A stretch of DNA of 64,000 bases from Calycina herbarum (taxonomy: Eukaryota; Ascomycota; Leotiomycetes; Helotiales; Pezizellaceae), in assembly GCA_001414485.1 (NCBI GenBank), contig LLEY01000228.1, positions 16,571-80,570 on the forward strand, given 5' to 3'. Made by a program: the position numbers and the translations under genes. The notes under the pieces are model-generated. The model was not told the origin of the DNA and did not search any database. It was given only the letters and a program-made list of their open reading frames with translations. This document shows positions 18,604 to 31,794 of the stretch, piece after piece (the stretch's first letter is position 1; each line of letters opens with the position of its first letter).

Positions 18604-21600
18604 ATGGCCCTAGTAACCCCCGCCACAGTAGCTAGCCTGAATACTAGTCGAGTTAACGTCGCTAGAACATCTAGAGGTGTAACTAGGAGAACACCTGCTA
18701 GTACATAGTTAACTAGGAACGACGACAATATTAGTATACTAGACGCCCTCGAGCCCTACAAGGTCGAAGTACTTGAATCTATTAAAGTTAAGATACTAGA
18801 TATATATTATAAGAAGCGAAAGGAACTCGACTTATTCCTTCTCTAAATAGACATCTACTTTAACTTTAATTCTAATAAGTTTAAAGGCAATTATAACTTA
18901 TAAACCATCTTTGCTATTTCCTACCTTAGAGGATTAGTATTAGAATAGGCTTAGCTATACTTAGAGGACTTTTTTAAAAATAAGAATAAAGATAGAAAGA
19001 TAGAATTAACTAAGATTATGTTTAAATCTTAGAAAGGATTTAAGATAACTATTAGAAAAGTCTTTAAAGACTTTAATATAATTTAAACAGCTATATATAA
19101 GCTTTTAGAATTATACTAGACTAGATTAGTAATAGATTATACTAATAAATTTTAATATTATAGAACAAAGTTAGGATAAGATATTATTACTCTTATAAAA
19201 CTCTTTTATAAAGGATTAAAGACATATATTTATAAGGAAATAGCTAAATAGAACATATAATTCTTAACTATTATAGGTATAATTAAGGAAGTCGTCTAAC
19301 TAGACAATCGCTTATACGAATTTAGGAAGAGTAACCCTAGGTATAGGGAAAAGAGTAAAGGGTTAGGAAAGTAGAAGTACTCTTATACTAATAAGTATAG
19401 TAAGGTAAACGCTATATAAAAGAAAACCTTTTTAAAGAAAGAAGGACTTTCCTAAGAAGAGCGAAATCATCGACGTGAGTAGAACTTATGTTATAATTAT
19501 AGCTAACTAGGCTATAGAGTAAATGAATATAGTAAGAAGAAAGACTCTAAGAGAAAGAAATAAATTAATACTACTATTTAATAATAGGTAGCTTTAACCG
19601 ATTATATTAAACTTATAGATAAGGAGCTTAAAGTATAAGGATATAGAACTTAGATTAAAAATAATAAAGGAATTAGTAGTATATAAGATACTAATAATAA
19701 CGAGGATCTACTTCTTAAAGAATATTATAATATATAATTAGTAATAGAATCTAAGTAACCTTTTTAAGTAGAATATAAATCACTATTATTAACTAGTTCT
19801 TTAGAGACATTAGATTTATCTTCTAGTTTAGAAGGAGAAATAAAGAATAAAAACTTTAAAGTTAGAGAAACTTAGGCTTTCCTTAAAACCTTTAAATAAG
19901 GAAATCAATAAGTATATATTAATAATTAGAAACTAGATTTCTAGAGTCCTTATATAATATAAGAAGTTAACCTAACTATCTTAATAACGTATATAGTTAT
20001 AAGTAATAACCTTAAAATAATAACTCTAGTTAGTCTAATTACTAGATAGAAAACTATTAAAGAGAAGGAACTAGAACAGGAACGTCGACTAATTAAAAAC
20101 CTAGCTACCCTGAGATAGGGGATATATAGAAAATATATAATATGTTAGATAAAATCAGTATATAGATATAGCAAGTTCTAATAGGATTTAAGGGATGAAT
20201 CAAAACCTCTTTTCTTAGAACACTACTTAAAGATGTTATACTAAAGGAATTTAAGTAATATATTATTATTATATTAATTAGAAATAATAGGTTAGTATTT
20301 AAAAAAAATAACTTATAACAACTATTTAGTATATTATACTAAGAGTGAAGAGAGCTCGATATAACTAAGTAGGCTAAGACGGAACTAGAGGAATTATATT
20401 ATCTATTAGTAGAAGAACTATAGTTTATAGAAACAGTTTAGGAAATAATAGTATAATAGATATAATATAAACTAAGTCTAACCTTAGACTAGTTATCGTA
20501 GAAATAATTCAAAGGAATATTACTAGAGTCTACTAGAATAGTAGAATATTATTAAATATACGAAGTAGTATTATCAGATAAAGAAAGAGTAGTATTCTTT
20601 CCTTAGTCTTAGATTAGAGCTGTTAAGGAAAAGAATTTAAGGGACTATATATTTAAAGTTTACTATATAAAAACAGAGATAAGTATACTAAAAGCTACTT
20701 TAGATTATCTATATATAGGAGAACTATAGTCTATAAAAGCTATTTTAGAAACTAGTTATAAATAGATCTAATATAACTATAGATAAATACTAAAGTAATT
20801 TATAAAGGAAATTCCTAAAACTATAAGAAATATAGAATATAGATTAGTATACGAGGTAGTATATACTAATAAGGAAAGAGTAAGATTCTTTCTATAGTAT
20901 AAGAACAAGGAGAGAAAGAAGTATAATTAAGAGAATCGATCTTTCAAAGTCTAATATATTAAAGCAAAGTTAGACGCTACTTTAGAAGAAAGACAGTTAG
21001 TAATAACTATAGAAATAAGAGGGAAAAAGTTATAAGTTATAATAGACTTAGGAGTAATAGACAACTTTATCTCTCTAATAGCTTAAGAAAAGCTAAACGT
21101 TTAAATTAAAGAGATAAGACTATATTAACTAAGAGTAGTTAATAGAATAGACGTTATATATTAAAATAGAATTATTAATTAGTAAACTATTCTAATAAAA
21201 ATTAATATTAAAAGATATTATTTAAATATATAATTTAATATTATTAAAATAGAGAGTAAGGAAGTAATACTTAGTATACTATAGATTTAGGAACATAATC
21301 TAGAAATTAACTAAAAGGCTAGAACGATAACCTTTAGTTAATATAAATATATAGGTTTATATTTATAACTTTAAAGCTAGAACAAGGTTAGCGCTACCTC
21401 TTCTAAAGCGCTAAGACACCTTACCTAGGGTCCTCTATAGGTTAGTAAGAAAGCTAATAACGAAATACCTATGTAGTATAGAGAATTTAGAGCTTTGTTT
21501 AAAAACCTAGAAGACTTACAAGCCTTACTAGAACATTGCTTATAGGATTATAAGATTAAATTAAAAGAGGATTATTACCTTTCGAAGTAGAAGCTTTGGT

Positions 21601-24300
21601 TATATAACTAGAAAAGCCTATAGAGAATAGAAAGTTATATAAAGGAAGGTATTAAGAAGGGATATATTAGAAGATCTAAGTTACTAATTACTTTAAATAT
21701 ACTTATTATTAAGAAAAAAGACGACCTAGATAAGAGAGTATATATTAATTATAGAGAAGTAAATCACGCTATAGTTAAGGACGCTTATCTACTACTACTT
21801 AGCTAATACTTATAAAACAAGTTAGGTAAGGTAGTATAATTTACGAAATTAGATTAATAAAACGCTTATAGACTTATATAGATAAAAGCCGGAGACGAAT
21901 AGAAGATAGTATTTGCCTTACTATCAGGCCTTTATAAATATATAGTTATACTATTTAGACTCTATAACATACTAGCTATATATTAGAGATAAAATAATAA
22001 TATTTTAAGAGATCTTCTAAGAGTAATAGTAATTTATTACCTAGATAATATCCTAATCTTCTTAGAAAAAGAAGAAGAATATAAGAGATATATTAAAGAA
22101 GTTTTATAATAACTTATAAAAGTAAACTCTTGGTTAAAACTCTTAAAATACGAGTTTAAAGTAACTTAGACACTTTTCCTAAGATAGGTATTTAACCTAG
22201 AAAAAATAGAAATAGATCTAGTAAAGATCTAAGATATCTTAAACTAGAAATTACTAGAGAATATAAAAGATATATAGTCCTTCCTTAGATTTATAAACTT
22301 CTGTCGCTTATTTATATAAGACTATATAAAGATTACTAAACTAATATTAGTACTAGTTAAGAAAGCTATTAAATTTATTTAGAATAAATAGACTAAGAAT
22401 ACTTTTTAAAAACTAAAAGCAAAGTTTATAAAAAAACCTATTCTATATAACTTTAATATAGAAAAACTAAGTATAATTGAAATAGATGCCTTAGATATAT
22501 CTATAGGTGTAATTTACTTATAACTAAATAATAAGAGAAAACTTATACCTATTATATATTATTTAAAAACATTTAACCTAGTATAATAAAACTATAGTAT
22601 CTTCGACAAAGAACTACTTACTATAGTATTAGCTTTAAAACACTAGAGAATTTATTTATAGCTAGCGAAATACCTAGTTATAGTTTTATCTAACTATAAG
22701 AATCTTAGAACGTTTATAATAACTAAGGAACTTACGATAAGGCAATTAGCTAGATAGTTAGAAATATTAAGAGGATTTAATATTATTATCTAATATATAA
22801 AAAGAACGTTAAATACTTAAGCTAATACTCTTAGCTAGAAACCTAGATATAAGGGAAATAAGAAGTATAAGAAGATTATAATCTTAAAAACTCTTAAGAA
22901 TAGAGACTTAGTACCTACTATATATAAGATAGTAACAATAAATAACATCTAGATAGATAAAATTTAAAACATATATAAAGGTTATAATCAGTATATAAAA
23001 GGGAAACTATAGGTTCCTAGCTTATATATAAAGGAATTTATATAGGAATACTATACTACGCCCGCTTACGAATACTAAGGAATTCGTAGAACCCTTTAAA
23101 GGATAAGATAATACTACTATATTAATCGGTTATCTATAATAGTTAAGAAAGTAATAGTAGAATATAATACCTATACTAGGAATAAAGCTTCCTATTATAC
23201 TCCTTATAGACAGATAAACACTACTCTAATACTATAGATACCTTAGAAATCAGTATCTATAGATTTTATTATTAAACTACTAAAATCTAAAAACCTAATA
23301 ATAAGAGTTAAATATAATATAATCCTAGTTATTATAGAATAACTTATAAAGTATATAATTCTTATAATATATATAGAGTTAAGTATAGCTAAGGAATTAG
23401 TATTTATATTCCTTAGAGAAGTAGTCTTAAGATATAAACTACTAGAAAAGATACTCTTAGATAGAGATAAGCTCTTTACCTCGAAATTTTAGATTACTCT
23501 TATAAAATAATTAAGTATGAAAAGGAAGCTCTCTATAGCTTTCTACCTTTAAATAAATAGAGGAAATAAACAGATAAATCAAGTAGTTAAAACATACCTT
23601 CGTTATTATATAAACTACTAGTAAGATAACTAAGTAGAACTGCTACTCTTAATACAGTTTGCCTATAATAGTTTAGTAACAGAAACAACACTTATTACAC
23701 TATTCTACGTTAATTTTAAGTATAAATTATTAGTATATTAAGAACTGCTATCTACGACCATCGATAACTAGCTTACTCGTATTCACGTCTTAAAAATTAA
23801 AAGGCTATATAAGGAACTTATAGAAGATTTATAATTCATAGCTAAAAGAAATATATACTACTATAACAAACGACGTAGTTAGAAGCTAATACTAAAAGAG
23901 GAGGATAAAGTCTACTTAGTATAAAAAAACATTAATATAAAAAGACTAAGTAATAAATTAGATTATAAAAAACTTAGACTATTTAAAATCAAACACGTTA
24001 AAAGACCTTTAAATTATAAATTAGTACTACTAAGAATAATAAATATCTACCTAGTATTCTATATATCCTTACTTAAACTAGTACTACTAAGAGCACTACT
24101 AGCCCTACTTATAGAAATTCAACTAGTAAACCTAAACACTAAGTATAAAGTTAAGAGGATTCTTAACTATAGACTTATTAGAGGACAAGTTAAGTATTTA
24201 ATAAAATAGTTAGATTACCTATATTTAGAAAACACTTAGGAACCTAGAAAAAACATCAGCTAGTACTTAGAGGAACTTTAGAAGTTCTACTATTAAAACC
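18604..24300 (+). pseudogene. Gag-Pol of E1, destroyed by RIP
   Basis: This is the coding region of the chromovirus. Reading TAG and TAA as former CAG and CAA recovers Gag (RKELDLFLL, then IDIYFNFNSNKFK), the retroviral-type aspartic protease, RT, RNase H, HHCC-type integrase and a C-terminal chromodomain (VKRILNYRLIRGQVKYLI then DYLYLENT). Stop codons are so dense that no product is possible. The same region is present in E3 (about 38,220-43,925) and E5 (about 48,410-54,100). Confidence 0.88.
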
Positions 24301-24309
24301 CAAGTCTAC

Positions 24310-24880
24310 CTATATCGCGTAGTTAGTAAGAAAGAACTTAAGAAAGGCTAGGTCGAGGCCTAGGGCGAGGGCAGGGTCGGAAACGTCGAGCGTAGGAAAG
24401 GCGGCTAGCCTAGTAGCCTCTTCTTCTATCCGCTTCTTTTCTTCCTCCTTCTCTTTCTTCTTTCTTTCTAAATCTTTAGTAGTATCTAACTCGTTAAGCA
24501 AGTTAAGACTAGCAGCTATCATCCTTTAACGCTTCTTATAGAGTTAGCGTTTTTGCTTCTTTAGTCGACGAATACAAGCTATAGCCTCGGCTATGATCAT
24601 ATAACTCTTCTCCTCTTTATTATCTAGATACTCGATCTAAGAGTCGACACTCTCCTACTCGTTTACTACAAGTATTCAATTAATAATATAGACATCGTAG
24701 GATTTGTTTATAGTAGTATAGCAACCATACTATGATAGTTTTTAGTCTCTAGGACTAAAACACTCGTATTCCTTATTAGCGTTTTTATAATAGATATATA
24801 GAGCCATTTTCTTACCTAATAAGTTAATTGCTCTACTAAGGGCTTCGTAGTCAGTTCGTCGTAGAGAACGAGGGGTATTT
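24310..24880 (-). pseudogene. Antisense coiled-coil ORF between pol and 3' LTR of E1
   Basis: The minus strand encodes, opposite to pol, a basic and coiled-coil-like protein: IRRLKKQKR, then ASLNLLNELDTTKDLERKKK and EEEKKRIEEEATRLAAF, ending DVSDPALALGLDLAFLKFF. The last 70 codons are still open (24,522-24,310); the upstream part (RTDYEALSRAINLLGKKMAL, CxxC-like residues) contains stops. The same arrangement occurs in E3 (43,947-44,510) and E5 (54,120-54,690), where a pair of CxxC motifs can be made out. From memory it resembles coiled-coil hypothetical proteins frequent in fungal genomes; its role is unknown. Preservation of the reading frame in three copies suggests it was once translated. 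Confidence 0.5.
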
Positions 24881-24972
24881 ATATTAGAAAAGGAAGAAGG
24901 CTACTAGCCTTCTAATAATATTTCTTAGGTCGTACTTAAGCGTAGGGACACGCTAAGCTAAGAAGGGGATAG

Positions 24973-25407
24973 TATTACAAATCACGTATATATATAATAA
25001 GTAAAGACTAGGCGGCGTCCTAACAGGTTAAGCACTATCAGAATACTCTTATAGTAGATAGGGATCGGTTAGGTTAGCTAAGCGATCTAGGGATTTCTTT
25101 TAGTTATAATCACGTAATAAGAGTTCGCTAGACAAGGCGACAGGTCTAGCAGTCTAGCAGCGACGGAGCGACTAAGCTAGCAGGCTAGCACGAGGAAGGA
25201 AGCACCTATATAGGACTAGCACATCTACTATTAGATAGGAGCTTCGTACTCAACTTTAGTTATTAATCTTATTATCTTATTTAACATCTTTGATATAAGT
25301 AACGAGTTCACTTCTAAGTAAACAACCCGGCGTATCTGTACTTCTTACCTATATACTAACCTTCGAGACTTAGTTATCTTTGTTTAGTTCGTTTAAGTTT
25401 CGTTATA
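24973..25407 (+). repeat. 3' LTR of E1 (435 bp)
   Basis: It is preceded by the polypurine tract AAGAAGGGGATAG and begins TATTACAAATCACG, the RIP-altered form of the E1 5' LTR start. Confidence 0.93.
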
Positions 25408-25412
25408 CTTAG

Positions 25413-28400
25413 CCTAGTATATCCCTATACTAGAATATAAACCTAAAATATATTTATTAGAAAGATATCAACCTTCCTTTATATACAAATATATCCTCTT
25501 CTTATACTAAACGAAAAGAGCGTTTAGCTCTTACTATATAGATCGAATCTATATAACGTCTAGCTAAAACTTGCTCTTTTTATTATAAACAGTCTCGTTA
25601 ATACTTCCTAAAGCTCTCTAAATCCTCTTACTATTCTAAGTATATTCGGTTAAAAAGATCCTATAATAGCTCTAGCTATCTCATCGTTCCTATCCCTAGG
25701 CCTTGAAAAACTATATATTAATTCTTCTTTAGCCCTATATATAAATAATTCCCTATTACTCCTCTAAGTCCTCCTCTTTTAAGTCCTTCTCTTAAGTCCT
25801 CTTCTTCCTAGTTTCTAGCTTTTAAGATAGCTTCTTTTATTAAACAAGTACTTTCTAATAATATATCTCTATCTAACCCTAGTCCCGAGTTCTAGGTAGC
25901 TCTAGGCTTTGTTAGTAGAACTTCTAAAGCTCTCTTAAGCAATAGTTAAGGTTACTTTTTAGTTCCTATATATTTTCTAAATATAGATAGTCTAACTATT
26001 TAATTAAATACTTAATTTTATCTCTAATAATTTTATAGTTAGGAATCCTTTTAACTTTATATTTAGTATTTAGGTTTACTAGTTAAATTTCTATAAGTAG
26101 AGCTAGTAATACTCCTAGTAATACTAGTTTAAGTAAGGATATATAAAATACTAGATAGATATTTATTATCTTTAGTAATACTAATTTATAATTCAAAGGT
26201 CTCTTAACTCGTTTAATTTTAAATAGTCTAAGTTTTTTATAATCTAGTTTATTACTTAGTCTTTTTATATTAATATTCTTTTATACTAAGTAGACTTTAT
26301 CTATCTCTTTTAATATTAGCTTCTAACTACGTCGTTTGTTATAATAGTATATATTTCTTTCGGCTATAAACTACAAATCCTCTATAAGTTCCTTATATAG
26401 CCTTTTAATTTTTAAAATATAAATATAAGTAAGTTAGTTATTAATAGTTATAGACAGTAGTTCTCGATATACTATTAATTTATATCTAAAATTAACATAG
26501 AATAGTATAATAAGTATTATTTCTATTACTAAACTATTATAAGCAAACTATACTAGAAGCAATAGTTCTACTTAATTGTTTTACTAGTAGTTTATATAAT
26601 AATAAAGGTATATTTCTACTACTTAGTTTATATGTTCGTTTCCTCTATTTATCTAAGAGTAGAAAGCTATTAAAAGCTTTCTTTTTACATCTAATCGTTT
26701 TATAAGAGTAATCTAAAATTTAGAGGTAAAGAGTTTGTCTCTATCTAAGAATATCTCTTCTAGTAGTCTATATCTTAAGACTACTTCTTTAAGGAATATA
26801 AATACTAATTCCTCCGCTGTACTTAACTCTATATATAGTATTAAAATTATATATTTCATAAGTCGTTCTATAATAACTAGGATTAAGTTATACTTAACTC
26901 CTATTATTAGATCTTTAGATTTTAATAATTTAATAATAAAATCCTAAGATATTAATCTCTAAGATATTTATAATATTAGAGTAGTATTTATCTATCTATA
27001 AGGAGTATAGTAGGAAGCTTTATTCCTAGTATAAGTATTATATTCTATTATCACCTTCTTAACTACTATAGATAACTAATTAATATAGTAGTATTGTTTT
27101 ATTCTCTAAAGAGTTCTACGAATTCCTTAGTATCTATAGACAGGCGTAGTATAGTATTCTTTTATATACTAGTTATAACCTTTATATATATTCTAAATTT
27201 TATCTATCTAGATATTATTTATTACTACTATTTTATATATAGTAGATACTAAGTCTCTATTCTTAAGAGTTTTTAAGATTATAATCTTCTTATATTCTTT
27301 ATTTCCCTTATATCTAGGTTTCTAGCTAAGAGTATTAGCTTAAGTATTTAACGTTCCCTTTATATATTAAATAATAATATCAAATCCTTCTAATATCTCT
27401 AACTATCTAGCTAAACGCCTAGTCGTAAGTTCCTTAGTTATTATAAACGTTCTAAGGTTCTTATAGTTAAATAAAGTTATAACTTAGTATTTTACTAGCT
27501 ATAAATAAATTCTCTAGTATTCTAAAGCTAATACTATAGTAAGTAATTCTTTATTAAAAATACTATAGTTTTATTATACTAGGTTAAATATTTTAAAATA
27601 ATATATAATAAGTATAAGTTTCCCTTTTTTATTTAGTTATAGGTAAATTATATCTACTAATATATCTAAAGCGTCTATTTTAATTATACTTAGTTTTTCT
27701 ATATTAAAGTTATATAAAATAAGTTTTTCTATAAACCTTACTTTAATTCTTTAAAAAGCGTTCTTAGCTTATTTATTCTAAATAAATTTAATAGCTTTCT
27801 TAACTAGTACTATTATTAGTTTAGTAATCTTTATATAGTCTTATATAAATAGATAGTAAAAGTTTATAAATCTAAGAAAGAACTATATATCTTTTATATT
27901 CTCTAGTAATTTCTAGTTTAAGATATCTTAGATCTTTACTAGATCTATTTCTATTTTCTCTAAGCTAAATACCTATCTTAGGAAAAGTGTCTAAGTTACT
28001 CTAAACTTGTATTTTAAGAGTTTTAACTAAGAGTTTACTTTTATAAGTTATTATAAAACTTCTTTAATATATCCTTTATATTCTTCTTCTTTTTCTAAGA
28101 AGATTAAGATATTATCTAAGTAATAGATTACTATTACTTCTAAAAGATCTCTTAAAATGTTATTATTTTATCTCTAATATATAGCTAGTAGTAGATAAGC
28201 GTTCTTAACTATAGTGTGATTTACTTCTTAGTAATTAATATATACTCTCTTATCTAGATTGTCCTTCTTCTTAATAATAAGTATATTTAAGGTAATTAGT
28301 AACTTAGATTTTCTAATATATCCTTTCTTAATACCTTCCTTTATATAACTTTCTATTCTCTATAGGCTTTTCTAGTTATATAACTAAAGCTTCTACTTTA

Positions 28401-31165
28401 AGAAGTAATAACTCTCTTTTAATTTAATCTTATAATCTTATAAGTAATGTTCTAGTAAGGCTTATAAGTCTTCTAGGTTTTCGAACAAAGCTTTAAATTC
28501 TCTATACTATATAGGTATTTTGTTATTAGCTATCTTACTAACCTATGAAGGACCCTAGGCTAGGTGTCCTAGTATCTTAGAAGAGGTAGTACTAACCTTG
28601 TTCTAGTCTTATAGTTATAATTATAAACTCTTATAATTATATTAACTAAAGGTTATTTTCTAAGCTTTTTAGTTAATATCTAGATTATGTTCTTAAATTT
28701 ATAGTATACTAAGTATTACTTCTTTATTCTCTATTTTAATAATATCGAATTATATATCTAAGTAGTATCTTTTAATAGTAATCTCTATTAGAATAGTTTA
28801 CTAATCGATAATTCTATCTTAGTATATAACGTCTATTTTATTAACTACTCCTAAGTAGTAAGGCCTTATACCTTTAATTAGGACGTTTAGCTTCTTCTAA
28901 GCTACTAGGGAAAGGAAATTACCTATTACTCTAGAATTAATTAAGACTTAGAGTTCCTTTCCTCTTATCTTTACTATTACTATAAGTTAATTTTCTCTAG
29001 ATATAGCGTTTAACTCTCTTATAGTAGTATAATTTTCTAGTTTAATATAATAAACCTTAAATCTTCTCTTACTATTATCTTCTTTTTAAGAGCTTAGGAA
29101 GAATATTACTTTTTTATTATTAGAAAAAACTACTTTATATACTAGACTATCTTCTATAGTTCCTTTAGGTTTTAGAAGTGTTCTTATAAAACGTCTTTCT
29201 ATAGACTAATCTAATAATACTTATAGTTTATACTAAACCTATTTAACAGTTGCTCTATATAAGGTTTTAGTAGTCTACTACTTACCTTTTATAAGTTAGT
29301 AGAATTCCTAGATTAGGTTAGTCTAGGGGTCTACCTTAGTAACTCTAAACATTTACTAGTCCTCTAATCCTTTAAATACTATTATAACTCCTTTTTTAAC
29401 TCTTAATACCTAATATTTCTTATTAATTTCTAACTTATAGTCTTAACTAGAGAAGTAGGTAGTTATATCTAACTTTAGATATCTATTATATTTATTAAAT
29501 CCTTTTAAGTAATACTACTACTATTTAGTAATATCGTTCTTTAAATTAGTAACCTTCTATAGATCTCTCTCCTCTAAGTAGTTATTTAGTATTATCTATT
29601 CTAGTCCTAGCTTCTTAAACTTAATAGTTTCTTCGCTATTAATAGAGCTAACTATAGTTACTCGATCTTAATTATTCCTTACTATCTTATAAGTAGTTAA
29701 GATAGTAGGATTGATTCCTTAAGTAGAATATAAGCTCTAGAAATTAGGTTTTTATCCTTCTATATATACCTATCTATTTCCTCTCTTAAAGGTCTTAATA
29801 AATGCCTATGTTTCTTCTTCTTTAGGTTTATATATTCTAGGATTTACCTCTAATAAGTTAGATTCTAACTCCGATAACTCTAATAAACTTATTAATAGTA
29901 GTAATTTATATTCTACTTAAAAAGGCAATTTATAATCTATTTCTAACTATATATTATAATATTCCTTAAGTAATAGATCTCTATTATTATTAGTATCTTA
30001 TACCTTACTAACTTATAACTTAATTCCTTTGTTTAGCTATAAGTATATAACGCCTACTATTATATCTATAGTATCTGTTTTAATTTATATACTATATTCT
30101 CTAGCTTCGAGTTCCTGATCTATAAGTTTAATTTTATTAAGTAATACTACTTCCTTATAGACTATAGTATTAATTCGTCTCTTTCTATTAGAGTCTTTCT
30201 TCTTACTATACTTATTTACTCTATAGCTAGAGAGGCTATAGTTATAATATAAGTTCTACTTACGTCGATGATTTCGCTTCTCTTAAGAAAGTCCCTCTTT
30301 CTTTTAAAAGGTTTTCTTTTATATAGTATTTACCTCCTTACTATGTTTATTAGTATAAGAGTACTTCTACTTTCCTAACTCTTAACTCTTTTCTCTATAT
30401 CTAGAGTTACTCTTCTTAAATTTATATAGACGGTTATCTAACTAGATAACCTTCTTAATTATACCTATAATAGTTAAGAACTATATATTCTACTTAGCTA
30501 TCTCCTTATAGATATATACTTTTAATCCTCTATAGAAAAGTTTTATAAAAGTAATAGTATCTTATCTTAATTTCGTTTTATATTATTAAAACTTATTAGT
30601 ATAATCTATTATAGATCTAGTTTAGTATAACTCTAAAAGCTTATATATAGCTATTTAAATTACGTTAAAGTCTTTAAAGACTTTTCTAATAGTTGCTTTA
30701 AATCTCTTTTAAGATTTAAATATAATCTTAGTTAATTCTATCTTTCTATCTTTATTCTTATTCTTAAAGAAGTTCTCTAAATATAACTAAGCCTATTCTA
30801 ACGCTAATCCTCTAAGGTAGGAGATAGCGAAGATAGTTTATAAATTATAATTACTTTTAAATTTATTAGAATTAAAGTTAAAGTAGATGTCTATTTAAAA
30901 AAGGAATAAGTCTAGTTTCTTTCGCTTCCTATAATACGTATCTAGTATCTTAACTTTAATAGACTTAAGTACTTCGACCTTATAGAGCTTAGAGACGTCT
31001 AGTATACTAATATTATCGTCGTTCCTAGTTAACTATATACTAGCAGGTGTTCTTCCGGTTATACTTCTAGATGTTCCTACGACGTTAACTCGACTAGTAT
31101 TCGAGCTAGCTGCTACGGAGGTTACTAGAGCTATAGCGACTAAACTTCTAAGTAGGTGCTTAAAG
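25413..31165 (-). pseudogene. Interior of E2 (gag-pol), destroyed by RIP
   Basis: Minus-strand remnants in order from the right: gag (about 30,450-31,130), protease, RT with YLDN near 28,110-28,130, RNase H near 27,400-27,750, integrase about 26,250-27,200 and chromodomain near 25,960-26,090. The final 500 bp (25,430-25,930) read on the element's own strand as an Arg/Lys-rich stretch and show no counterpart of the antisense coiled-coil ORF seen in E1, E3 and E5, so E2 is a different subfamily. Confidence 0.75.
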
Positions 31166-31305
31166 TATAACAAAACTCAAATAAACTAAACAAAGATAAC
31201 TAAGTCTCGAAGGTTAGTATATAGGTAAGAAGTATAGATACGCTAGGTTATTTACTTAAAAGTGAACTCGTTACTTATATTAAAGATATTAAATAAGATA
31301 ATAAG
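31166..31305 (-). repeat. 5' LTR of E2, left fragment
   Basis: This is the first 140 bases of the 461-bp LTR (plus-strand order). It is cut by E4 at ATAAG; the remaining 321 bases resume at 46,649. Confidence 0.92.
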
Positions 31306-31794
31306 TATCAGAGCTTATAATAAGTGCTAATGAATTAAACTATAGAGGCTGTCTATGTATAAGAAGATTCGATTATTCTTTCTAAGCTAGAGTTCTTACT
31401 AACTTATATACTTAGTTAGCTCTTTCTAGAGAGTTCTACTAAGGGTACTCTCGAAGGTTCTATTACGTCTATGCGTTGCTAAGCGAGGTTACGTAAATGC
31501 GTCGCTAGAGTACTCTAAGACTTATTTGTCAGAGCTTGTAGCAAGTGCTAATGAATTGAACTACAGAGGCTGTCTATATATAAGAAGATTCGATTGTCCT
31601 TTCTAAGCTAGAGTCCTTACTAACTTATATACTCAGTCAGCTTATTCTAGAGGGTTCTGCTAAGAGTACTCTCGAAGGTTCTGTCACGTCTATGCGTTGC
31701 TAAGCGAGGCCACGTGAATACGTCGCTGGAGTACTCTAAGACTTACTCTACGGGTATAACTCTTGATATTATTCTACGAGTATAACCCTTGATA
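31306..31794 (-). repeat. 3' LTR of E4, split by a solo LTR
   Basis: Pieces 31,306-31,526 and 31,774-31,794 add up to 242 bp, equal to the right LTR. The break is a 242-bp second copy of the same LTR with a TTATT duplication. Confidence 0.92.
31527..31768 (-). mobile_element. Solo LTR of the E4 family inside E4's own LTR
   Basis: It is 242 bp long, flanked by TTATT at 31,522-31,526 and 31,769-31,773. It is the least mutated copy, retaining TGTCAGAGC at its left end and several CpA/TpG sites that are lost in the other two LTRs, so it is probably the youngest or least RIP-exposed. Confidence 0.92.

Larger units (their letters stand above)
18138..25407 (+). mobile_element. E1: Ty3/Gypsy chromovirus inserted in E2
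   Basis: A structurally complete, 7,270-bp element with 435-bp LTRs and a perfect 5-bp duplication CTTAG (18,133-18,137 and 25,408-25,412). Decayed coding order on the plus strand: gag from ATG 18,604, a mutated CCHC knuckle near 19,490-19,530, protease (IIDLGVIDNF) near 21,030-21,070, RT with YLDN at 22,038-22,049, RNase H about 22,440-22,760, integrase about 22,980-23,900, and a chromodomain at about 24,150-24,290. Every region has many TAG and TAA codons created by C-to-T change at CpA. The chromodomain and gene order place it in the chromovirus lineage (Tf1/sushi/MAGGY-type), whose chromodomain directs insertion to methylated-histone chromatin; nesting in other repeats fits that. Confidence 0.93.

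Noticed and set aside
26735..26947. ORF MSLSKNISSSSLYL-type on the plus strand, with near copies at 42,877-43,104 and 53,052-53,279 (minus)
   Set aside because: It lies exactly opposite the integrase of E2, E3 and E5. RIP puts stops on the sense strand while the antisense stays open, so the recurrence reflects the shared integrase and not a separate gene.
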